Under the pieces are notes generated by a model. The model ran no database searches and had not been told where the DNA came from. It saw only the letters and a list, made by a program, of their open reading frames with translations. A stretch of DNA of 5,730 nt from Oscillospiraceae bacterium (GTDB taxonomy: Bacteria; Bacillota; Clostridia; Oscillospirales; Ruminococcaceae), in NCBI GenBank assembly GCA_017394565.1, contig JAFPXW010000006.1, positions 1 to 5,730 of the forward strand. Reading direction: 5' to 3'. Both the position numbers and the translations under genes were made by a program. Of the stretch, positions 1-4,924 are shown piece after piece (the first letter of the stretch is position 1; the number at the start of each line of letters is the position of its first letter).

Positions 1-17
1 AACTGCTCAAGAAATAA
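1..17 (+). CDS. Possible 3' end of an upstream + strand gene (Leu-Leu-Lys-Lys-stop)
   Basis: In the third forward frame the first bases read ctg ctc aag aaa taa, the last four codons of a possible gene entering from the left and stopping at 15-17. The support is positional: 11 bases after the stop a strong hairpin begins, and its longer T-run faces the + direction, as expected where two convergent genes share one terminator. Only four codons are visible, so neither the product nor even the reality of the gene can be judged from here. Confidence 0.25.
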
Positions 18-28
18 GCAGCACAAAA

Positions 29-77
29 ATCCCCGAAGCATTCTTTTTTTGAAATGCTTCGGGGATCGTTTTTTTAT
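29..77. terminator. Bidirectional intrinsic terminator
   Basis: A perfect 14-bp stem (29-42 paired with 53-66, core CCCCGAAGC/GCTTCGGGG) closes a 10-base T-rich loop. On the + strand it is followed after two bases by seven T's (69-75). On the minus strand the stem runs directly into five T's (complement of 25-29). The hairpin starts 19 bases beyond the stop codon of the minus-strand GH26 gene, so it should end that transcript, and probably also a convergent + strand transcript from the left. The + side has the longer T-run. Confidence 0.9.
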
Positions 78-85
78 ATGGGGAT

Positions 86-1960
86 TTATGGCTGTTCGGA
101 TGTACTTTCCGTTTCCTCCGGCTGTTCGGACGATCGTTCGGGAGTGCTTTCCGTCCTGTCGCCCAGATGGACGCGATCTCTTGTGATGACTGCCTGCGAA
201 TTGTACGCGGCGATCATCTGGTTGGCCGGTGTGTACTTTTCGTTGTACTTGCCGTTGGCGTCGATGAGGTAATCGCCGTACCACAGCCCGAAAAAGCTCC
301 AGATCGTGTTGTCGCGGTACATCAGGTTCAGATCCGGAATGGTGGAAGCTTCACTCAGCGCGAGGATCTTTTCGCCGCCCGTCATGCGTTCGAGCGAAAC
401 AAACTGCTCATAGCGGCTGCCGAATTCCTTGTCCGGTGCCATGTAAATGTCCAGACTCGCGATGTCGTACTGCTCCACAAGGTATTCTGCGCTCTGTCCG
501 TTCCAGATCCAGATAAGATTGTGCAGGCCGTGGTATTCCGTCATTCTGCGGTACATCACATCCCACAGCCAGCGGTATGCCTCCGCGCCGTCCGCGCCCC
601 ACCAGAACCAGTCGCCGCCGGCTTCATGCAGCGGCCGCCAGAGAACCGGGATGTCCTTGTCCGCAAGCGGTTTCATGGCCTTTGCCACGCTGTCGATGTC
701 GTGCAGGATCGCCGCACAGTCCTCGGAAAGCTTGCCGCTCTGCACATTCTGCTCGATCTCCTGATCGTCCATCAGCGCCACATCCATCGAGAACGAGAAG
801 CGCTCGACATATTCCGGCGGTTCGGTTTCCGCTTCGGTCGGTTCGGGGAGATAGGGACTTCTGTGAACGTCCTCATCCTCCTCTGTTTCCGGCTCGGTCG
901 TGTCTGTTTCCGTCGTATCCTCCTCGACGATCTCGTTGATGACTTCATAGGGCGGCAGCGCGTCGATCAGCGAAAAATCCGCATCCTTCGCATACACCGT
1001 GCTGACACCGGTCGGTGCGTCCCAATGCCACATGAGCCCCACGATGCCGCCGGATTCTGCCCAGCGCTCGCAGGCTGCGATGACATCGCCGCTGTCGGCA
1101 GTGCTGTTGTCGGTGATGCTCTCCACATCCCCGAACCGGATCGCCGGATATTTACCGGTCAGCCGGTAGATCAGCTCCAGCTCCGTATCGGCATCCCCTG
1201 CCGCATACTGACCGGAAATGACCTTCTTGCCGTACTGCTCCGACAGGAACTGCATCAGCGCCTTCGCACCGTCAGAAGCCTTCGGATCGGACAGCGGATG
1301 TTCCGCCGTATAGGGAATATCGTACATTTCACTGCAATTCTCGATCTCGAAATAATCGAGCGCGAAATAGCCGTCCACTTCCTCGATGGAAAGCGTTGCC
1401 GTTCCCTCCGGAATGTACACGCCGGAGAACGTCACGCGCGTGAAGAATTCACTCTCGTCGATGGTGAAATCGCCGAGTTTCTCGCCGTTGAGCATCAGCG
1501 AATTGGTCACGGGCGAATCCGCGCACACGCTGATGGTGACGTTGTAATGCTGCGGCGAGGGGACTTCAAACGTTGCCTCAACGCTGTCGCCCTCATGCTT
1601 GCTAAAGCCTGCCAGATAGCCCTCACCGCTGTAGCCGGTGCGCATATCCTCGACACCGAGCTGCCCGGTATATTCGGCATTTTCGGCTTCGATGCGAAGC
1701 TCTGCCTCTGCCGGAACGACCGGGCTGACATTCAGCGGCACTGCCGGATAATTCGGCGCCACAAATTCCGTCGTCGGCTCGGTCGATTCCGGCTCCGTCG
1801 CCATTCCCCAGTCACCGTCGAGTGTGACGATCGAGTCATCCGGCGTGACCGGAAGCTGTTCGCGGTGTCTGGAATAGGCAGCCAATGAGCCACCGCCAGC
1901 CGCGATCGCAAGCAGGATCACCGCCGCAACAGCGATCCTTTTTTTGTTTGGCTTAGCCAT
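86..1960 (-). CDS. CBM35-GH26 beta-mannanase-type glycoside hydrolase, membrane-anchored or secreted
   Basis: This 624-residue enzyme probably hydrolyses beta-1,4-mannan or glucomannan outside the cell. Residues 8-29 are a hydrophobic signal peptide or membrane anchor after a Lys/Arg start; there is no lipobox Cys. An acidic linker (about 50-85) leads to a CBM35-like carbohydrate-binding module (about 86-207, starting IEAENAEYTG and ending ALDYFEIE). The GH26 domain spans about 222-600: ISGQY 248-252, GGIVGLMWHWDAP 304-316, acid/base Glu446 in WRPLHEAGGDWFWWG (441-455), WIWNGQS 484-490, and nucleophile Glu537 in ALSEAS (534-539). Catalytic residues are assigned by family knowledge, and the motifs are of the mannanase type. 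Two oddities: a Thr/Glu/Pro-rich insertion at about 336-388 inside the catalytic domain, and a similar tail at 603-624. No dockerin is seen. The ATG has AAAGGAG (1968-1974) 7 bases upstream. The GH95 gene lies upstream in the same direction, separated by a MITE-like element. GH26 also includes beta-1,3-xylanases and lichenases, so substrate is inferred. Confidence 0.94.
   Translation of the reverse strand: MAKPNKKRIAVAAVILLAIAAGGGSLAAYSRHREQLPVTPDDSIVTLDGDWGMATEPESTEPTTEFVAPNYPAVPLNVSPVVPAEAELRIEAENAEYTGQLGVEDMRTGYSGEGYLAGFSKHEGDSVEATFEVPSPQHYNVTISVCADSPVTNSLMLNGEKLGDFTIDESEFFTRVTFSGVYIPEGTATLSIEEVDGYFALDYFEIENCSEMYDIPYTAEHPLSDPKASDGAKALMQFLSEQYGKKVISGQYAAGDADTELELIYRLTGKYPAIRFGDVESITDNSTADSGDVIAACERWAESGGIVGLMWHWDAPTGVSTVYAKDADFSLIDALPPYEVINEIVEEDTTETDTTEPETEEDEDVHRSPYLPEPTEAETEPPEYVERFSFSMDVALMDDQEIEQNVQSGKLSEDCAAILHDIDSVAKAMKPLADKDIPVLWRPLHEAGGDWFWWGADGAEAYRWLWDVMYRRMTEYHGLHNLIWIWNGQSAEYLVEQYDIASLDIYMAPDKEFGSRYEQFVSLERMTGGEKILALSEASTIPDLNLMYRDNTIWSFFGLWYGDYLIDANGKYNEKYTPANQMIAAYNSQAVITRDRVHLGDRTESTPERSSEQPEETESTSEQP
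90..130 (-). repeat. Imperfect 30-bp-period repeat in the GH26 C-terminal tail
   Basis: The 11-mer GGCTGTTCGGA occurs at 90-100 and again at 120-130, exactly 30 bp apart, with diverged intervening sequence. In the protein it gives SEQP twice, ten residues apart (611-614 and 621-624, the final residues). This looks like a short tandem duplication or slippage product in a low-complexity acidic tail, and such tails often vary in length between strains. Confidence 0.6.
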
Positions 1961-1986
1961 GATTGTTCTCCTTTAACGAAAAACGA

Positions 1987-2016
1987 ATTGTTAGGGACTT
2001 CCCTGCCCAATGCCAA
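1987..2016 (-). promoter_or_regulatory. Possible hybrid promoter: outward -35 in the MITE end, -10 in flanking DNA
   Basis: Read on the minus strand, the left terminal repeat of the inserted element carries TTGGCA (complement of 2011-2016, 5 of 6 to TTGACA). Outside the element, 17 bases on is TAACAA (complement of 1988-1993), or 18 bases on is AACAAT (complement of 1987-1992, 4 of 6 to TATAAT). It points at the GH26 gene, whose ATG is less than 30 bases further. The -10 is weak, so this is only a candidate. Outward -35 boxes in insertion-sequence ends are a known way of creating new promoters. Confidence 0.25.
1998..2007. repeat. Left target-site duplication of the MITE-like element
   Basis: CTTCCCTGCC here is identical to 2142-2151. 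Each copy directly touches an outer end of the terminal inverted repeats (element 2008-2141), and the identity stops exactly at the element boundary on both sides, as expected of a 10-bp duplication made at insertion. The left copy lies within GGGACTTCCC (1994-2003), a small palindrome. Confidence 0.85.
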
Positions 2017-2037
2017 CAACTTTAGAGAGCAAGCGGG

Positions 2038-2060
2038 TGGAGGGTGCGCAGCACCCTCCA
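2038..2060. repeat. Perfect 10-bp hairpin inside the MITE-like element
   Basis: TGGAGGGTGC (2038-2047) and GCACCCTCCA (2051-2060) are exact inverted repeats around a 3-base loop. The stem is very GC-rich, so RNA from either strand should fold here. No T-run follows in either direction, so it is not a standard intrinsic terminator. It could slow polymerase, protect an RNA 3' end, or serve transposition. Confidence 0.8.
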
Positions 2061-2066
2061 TAGATG

Positions 2067-2086
2067 CCCCCTCCTTGGGGAGGGGG
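2067..2086. repeat. Second perfect hairpin inside the MITE-like element (8-bp stem)
   Basis: CCCCCTCC (2067-2074) pairs exactly with GGAGGGGG (2079-2086) across a 4-base loop. All but one pair are G-C. It shares the core GGAGGG/CCCTCC with the neighbouring hairpin (2038-2060), so the arms could exchange partners. The right arm also supplies G-tracts to the putative quadruplex at 2077-2100, making the two structures mutually exclusive on the + strand. Confidence 0.75.
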
Positions 2087-2100
2087 TTGGGGGTGGGGGG
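2077..2100 (+). other. Putative G-quadruplex motif
   Basis: Four G-tracts of 4, 5, 5 and 6 G's (2077-2080, 2082-2086, 2089-2093, 2095-2100) are separated by loops of 1, 2 and 1 base. Short loops and long tracts favour a very stable parallel quadruplex. The G-rich strand is the template for the minus-strand GH95 and GH26 genes, so a folded quadruplex would lie in the path of polymerase moving from GH95 into GH26. The RNA itself would be C-rich here. Folding in the cell is not shown by sequence. Confidence 0.6.
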
Positions 2101-2141
2101 AAAGAAGGATGCCTGTTCAATTTGTTAAGTTGTTAGCATTG

Positions 2142-2151
2142 CTTCCCTGCC
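2142..2151. repeat. Right target-site duplication of the MITE-like element
   Basis: CTTCCCTGCC repeats 1998-2007 exactly and begins at the base after the right terminal inverted repeat. It overlaps the first bases of a small GCCGGC dyad (2149-2154 with 2161-2166) that lies just past the GH95 stop codon. Confidence 0.85.
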
Positions 2152-2172
2152 GGCCAGCACGCCGGCGGTGCA

Positions 2173-4515
2173 TCACGTTCTGACCAGATACCGCACGCCG
2201 GCTTCTGTCGGGAATGTGATGACGCCATCGGTCAGCGCTGCACTGACGGGCGTATCGTCCATGCGGTGAACACTTGCCACGCCGCCTGTACGGACACAGC
2301 AGTCACAGCCCGACAGCGAGAGGATCTCGGCATGAGTCAGCTTGCCGCTTTTCCATGCGAGGGACACCTCGAAACCGCCATTTGCACGCAGTCCCTTCAC
2401 CGAACCGGACTTCCAGTTCTTCGGAAGTGCCGGCAGCAGGTGCAATTCACCGCTGTGGCTCTGGAGCAGGGCTTCCGTGATGCCGGATGCACCGCCGAAA
2501 TTGCCGTCGATCTGGAACGGCGGATGGGAGTCGAGCAGATTCGGGTTGGTCGAATAGGTCAGCAGCTTGCGGAGGTTCTCGTAGACCATGTCCGCGTCGT
2601 GCAGACGTGCCCACATATTGATGATCCACGCACAGCTCCAGCCGGTATGACCGCCGCCGTGAATGAGCCGGCGGATCATGGTCGCACGCGCTGCGGCGGC
2701 GAGCTTCGGTGTTTTTTCCGGTGTGATGAGGTCTGCCGGGTGCAGCGCGAACAGCTGCGAGATGTGGCGGTGTCCGATCTCCACTTCGTCATAGTCCACT
2801 GCCCATTCCATGATCTGTCCGTACTTGCCGACGGTGATGGGCGGCAGCTTTTCGAGCATTGCGGAAAGCGTCTGCGCAAAGTCCTGACGCTCGCCGAGGA
2901 TCTCCGATGCCTTGATGACGTGGCCAAACAGCACCGTGATGATCTGCGTATCCATCGACGGCCCGATGCAAAGGCTTCCCTTGGTGCCGCTTGCAGTGAG
3001 GTAGGTGTTCTCCGGCGAAACGGAAGGCCCTGTCACGAGCTGTCCTGCGGCATTTTCAAAGAGGTAATCCGTGAAGAATTCCGCCGCTTCGCACAGTGCA
3101 TCGAAATGCGCACGCAGGAACTCCACATCGCGTGTGTATTCGTAATGCTCAAAGATGTGCAGGCACAGCCACGCGGCACCCATCGGCCAGATGGTCGCCG
3201 GCATCCACAGATCCTGCGGTGCGCAGTCGCCCCAGATGTCGGTATTGTGGTGACAGCAGAAGCCCTTGGCGTGGTACATTTCCTGCGCCGTGCGTCTGCC
3301 GTCCGGCCGCATCCGTTCGATCAGGTCAAACAGCGGCAGGTGGCATTCGGACAGGTTGCCGCTTTCGACTGCCCAGTAGTTCATCTCGGTATTGATATTG
3401 ATGGTGAAGCGGCTGCCCCATGCCGGCCACATATCCTGATTCCAGATGCCCTGCAGGTTCATCGGCTGGGAATCCGGCCGGGACGCGGAGATCATGAGGT
3501 AACGCGCGTAGTTGTAATACAGCACCGCCAGGCAGTTGTCGCGGATGAGGGCGCGGCATTCCTTGTCGTCGTCCGCATTGCCGCGCAGGCGGGTGATGCG
3601 CTCATCGGTCGGAAGTGCCGATGCAACGCCGCCGCTGTTGTCATTCAGGTGCAGCTCCACGCGGTTGTAGAGCGCCTGATAATCGCGGACGTGTTCCTCA
3701 CGCAGGTCTGCCGCAAGCGCCGAAAGATCCCCGGCATCGTCGATCACGTCGTGCAGCCGGCGCAGCGCCGTTTCCTGATAGGCGTCGCCGCGGTAGAAGC
3801 TGGTTTCTGCCGAGATCAGCACGAGCGCTTCGTCCGCGTCCTTGACATGAAGCGAATGTCCGATGCACTCGACCGTGCCGCCTTTGGCAAGGGCGGTCAT
3901 GCCGGCGGCGAAGAAAATACCGTTCCGGCTGCCTGTGCCGCCAGTGTAGAGGATGATGTTTTCCTCGACCGGACGGTTGTCGTCGTAGTAATCATCGCGC
4001 CCGTCCAGAGACACGGAAAAATCAAGCTTTCCTGCCTGATCCGCCGTCAGGTGCATCACGAGGAGCTGTCTGGGATGCGAGGCGTAGTATTCCCTCCGGA
4101 AATTCACGCCTGCGTCGTCATGGAACTGCACCGCCGCCACGGCTTCCGTCAGGTCGAGCGTGCGGCGGTATTCCCTTGCCTTGCCGGTGAATCCGAAATA
4201 CATCGTCATCTCGCCCAGCGGCATATAGTGACGGGAATTCGGCGTCACGCCCTGCATTTTCTGGAAGGCGATCTGCTCGGCTTCCTCGATCTTTTCCTCC
4301 AGCAAGAGCTTGCGGATCTCCTGCATTCCCTCATACGCGCGGGGATTCAGGCGGTCGCGTTTGCCGCCGGAATAGATCGAATCCTCGTTGAGCTTCAGGG
4401 TGTCCTTCGCAGCGCCGCCGAATACCATAGCGCCGATCCTGCCGCATCCGATGGGCAGTGCGCTGTCAAAGTCGGGGGCTTCCTTCGTGTACCATAGCAG
4501 TTGATCTGTGTTCAT
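2173..4515 (-). CDS. GH95 alpha-L-fucosidase-type glycoside hydrolase, cytoplasmic
   Basis: This 780-residue enzyme should remove terminal alpha-L-fucose (chiefly alpha-1,2-linked) by an inverting mechanism; some GH95 members act on alpha-L-galactose. The N-terminal beta-domain starts LLWYTKEAPDFDSALPIGCGRIGAMVFGG (about 6-34, shown in part: ALPIGCGRIGAMVFGG 19-34). The (alpha/alpha)6 catalytic domain follows from about 320. Residues matching the catalytic set known from Bifidobacterium AfcA are present: Asn373 and Asn375 in FTININTEMNYW (370-381), Glu502 in PSVSPEN (497-503) and Asp670 in FQIDGNFGG (667-675). HGGGHTGWSCAW (619-630) is also family-typical. Length is normal and the gene looks intact. 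There is no signal peptide, implying a cytoplasmic enzyme acting on imported oligosaccharides. The ATG start is chosen because AGGAG lies 7 bases upstream. It is first in its transcription unit, with a near-consensus promoter at 4664-4692; GH26 follows after the MITE-like element. Natural substrate (xyloglucan side chains, mucin or other fucosides) cannot be read from sequence. Confidence 0.95.
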   Translation of the reverse strand: MNTDQLLWYTKEAPDFDSALPIGCGRIGAMVFGGAAKDTLKLNEDSIYSGGKRDRLNPRAYEGMQEIRKLLLEEKIEEAEQIAFQKMQGVTPNSRHYMPLGEMTMYFGFTGKAREYRRTLDLTEAVAAVQFHDDAGVNFRREYYASHPRQLLVMHLTADQAGKLDFSVSLDGRDDYYDDNRPVEENIILYTGGTGSRNGIFFAAGMTALAKGGTVECIGHSLHVKDADEALVLISAETSFYRGDAYQETALRRLHDVIDDAGDLSALAADLREEHVRDYQALYNRVELHLNDNSGGVASALPTDERITRLRGNADDDKECRALIRDNCLAVLYYNYARYLMISASRPDSQPMNLQGIWNQDMWPAWGSRFTININTEMNYWAVESGNLSECHLPLFDLIERMRPDGRRTAQEMYHAKGFCCHHNTDIWGDCAPQDLWMPATIWPMGAAWLCLHIFEHYEYTRDVEFLRAHFDALCEAAEFFTDYLFENAAGQLVTGPSVSPENTYLTASGTKGSLCIGPSMDTQIITVLFGHVIKASEILGERQDFAQTLSAMLEKLPPITVGKYGQIMEWAVDYDEVEIGHRHISQLFALHPADLITPEKTPKLAAAARATMIRRLIHGGGHTGWSCAWIINMWARLHDADMVYENLRKLLTYSTNPNLLDSHPPFQIDGNFGGASGITEALLQSHSGELHLLPALPKNWKSGSVKGLRANGGFEVSLAWKSGKLTHAEILSLSGCDCCVRTGGVASVHRMDDTPVSAALTDGVITFPTEAGVRYLVRT

Positions 4516-4522
4516 GCTTTCT

Positions 4523-4527
4523 CTCCT
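4523..4527 (-). promoter_or_regulatory. Ribosome binding site that fixes the GH95 start
   Basis: On the minus strand AGGAG, within AGAGGAGAG, sits 7 bases before the ATG at 4515. The frame stays open upstream to a GTG at 4608, but that codon has its purine run directly against it, and the 31 extra residues are basic and unlike a GH95 N-terminus. Confidence 0.85.
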
Positions 4528-4663
4528 CTTCCTTGTCTTCCATGTCTTCTGTTTGCCGCCCTCTATACAAAAACCTGTCTGCACAGATTCCGGGGATGCC
4601 GTTCTCACTCCCTAATTTGAAAACAACACATTCCTGACGGCTGGACGTATCTTTACATTCTAC

Positions 4664-4692
4664 ATTATAGCATACGGCACACAGGATTGCAA
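4664..4692 (-). promoter_or_regulatory. Sigma-A-type promoter for the GH95 gene
   Basis: On the minus strand: -35 TTGCAA (4687-4692), a 17-base spacer, and a perfect -10 TATAAT (4664-4669) preceded by TGC, an extended -10 element. Transcription should start near 4657, giving a leader of about 140 bases. With no strong terminator before GH26, this may also drive the downstream gene, subject to the MITE-like element in between. Confidence 0.85.
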
Positions 4693-4800
4693 GGTATTGC
4701 GAGAGTTTTTAGTGATATCCACAAATTTTATACGATAAGTTCGCATGAATTTTTCCGTACAGCAAATTCGACATCGGAATCTCCACTCCGTATATCGCAT

Positions 4801-4816
4801 TTGTCGATCCCGACAA
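4801..4816. promoter_or_regulatory. Perfect 16-bp dyad upstream of the SulP promoter, possible operator
   Basis: TTGTCG (4801-4806) and CGACAA (4811-4816) are exact inverted repeats with a 4-base centre, followed by five T's on the + strand. It lies 25 bases upstream of the -35 box, a position suited to an activator or upstream repressor site. It could also be a weak hairpin terminator, but no + strand transcript is expected there. No regulator family is recognised from the half-site. Confidence 0.4.
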
Positions 4817-4841
4817 TTTTTGCACATCTTTCCAAAACCTC

Positions 4842-4870
4842 TTGAAAAAGCGCAGAATTAGGTGTATAAT
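4842..4870 (+). promoter_or_regulatory. Sigma-A-type promoter for the SulP gene
   Basis: -35 TTGAAA (4842-4847), a 17-base spacer and a perfect -10 TATAAT (4865-4870). Transcription should start near 4877, giving a leader of about 48 bases before the ATG at 4925. Confidence 0.88.
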
Positions 4871-4877
4871 GGTATAC
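4864..4877. promoter_or_regulatory. Dyad overlapping the SulP -10 box, possible repressor site
   Basis: GTATA (4864-4868) and TATAC (4873-4877) are inverted around ATGG. The dyad covers the -10 box and predicted start site, where a bound protein would block initiation. The half-sites are short and partly dictated by the -10 sequence, so chance is a real alternative. Confidence 0.3.
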
Positions 4878-4881
4878 GTTC

Positions 4882-4909
4882 GTTTTGTTTTCACAAAATC
4901 ACACAAAAC
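4882..4909 (+). promoter_or_regulatory. Inverted repeats in the SulP 5' leader
   Basis: GTTTTGT (4882-4888) can pair with ACAAAAC (4903-4909) or, in a 6-bp form, with ACAAAA (4893-4898). The two options are mutually exclusive and sit just before the ribosome site AAAGGG (4912-4917). The stems are A/T-rich and weak, so this may be an operator dyad in DNA, a weak RNA structure, or chance. Confidence 0.3.
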
Positions 4910-4924
4910 AGAAAGGGATGCTTT

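Larger units (their letters stand above)
2008..2141. mobile_element. 134-bp MITE-like non-autonomous element, possibly mobilised by an IS4-family (IS231-type) transposase
   Basis: The ends are inverted repeats: CAATGCCAACAACTT (2008-2022) and AAGTTGTTAGCATTG (2127-2141), 14 of 15 positions complementary. They are bounded by a perfect 10-bp direct duplication. No reading frame fits inside, so any transposase must act in trans. The interior holds two perfect hairpins (2038-2060 and 2067-2086) and a run of four G-tracts (2077-2100). As I recall them, IS231 ends begin CATGCCCATCAACTTAAG. The sequence here agrees at most positions, most clearly in the CAACTT block, and IS231-group elements make 10-12-bp duplications; the family assignment is therefore an inference. 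The element sits in the gap between the GH95 and GH26 genes. Removing it with one duplication copy would leave 68 bp between them. Confidence 0.82.
4516..4924. other. Divergent intergenic region between the GH95 and SulP genes
   Basis: This 409-bp AT-richer gap holds two back-to-back promoters whose -10 boxes are 195 bp apart (minus 4664-4692, plus 4842-4870). The GH95 leader is about 140 bases and the SulP leader about 48 bases. Several small dyads cluster near the plus promoter. Between about 4693 and 4800 I see no RNA gene, convincing small reading frame or recognisable riboswitch. The arrangement would allow one regulator to control both genes, but nothing proves it. Confidence 0.7.

Noticed and set aside
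54..272. 72-codon + strand frame starting near the left terminator
   Set aside because: It starts inside the terminator hairpin, overlaps the GH26 3' end in antisense and has no ribosome site.
803..934. Acidic repeat region in GH26 as a frameshift or sequencing artefact
   Set aside because: The reading frame continues cleanly into the correct GH26 motifs on both sides, and the Thr/Glu/Pro composition matches the protein's other two linkers, so it seems a genuine insertion.
167..1888. 573-codon open frame on the + strand, antisense to the GH26 gene
   Set aside because: It lies entirely across a gene with clear GH26 and CBM35 motifs. Its translation is rich in Arg/His/Cys without domain-like pattern, and has no good ribosome site. 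It is a by-product of GC-rich codon use.
2149..2166. GCCGGC dyad just after the GH95 stop as an intrinsic terminator
   Set aside because: The stem is only 6 bp, the half-site is itself palindromic, and no T-run follows on the minus strand.
2266..4497. 743-codon open frame on the + strand, antisense to the GH95 gene
   Set aside because: The minus strand encodes all GH95 catalytic motifs. The antisense product has no recognisable motif and unnatural His/Arg/Val composition, and no promoter or ribosome site is seen before it.
4516..4608. Upstream GTG start for GH95 giving an 811-residue protein
   Set aside because: The purine run AGGGA touches the GTG with no spacing, the extra 31 residues are basic and non-homologous in look, and the ATG at 4515 has an ideally spaced AGGAG.
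4605..4631. Tiny leader reading frame (MCCFQIRE) on the minus strand in the GH95 leader
   Set aside because: Its AGGA lies directly against the ATG, too close for normal initiation, and eight codons give no statistical support.
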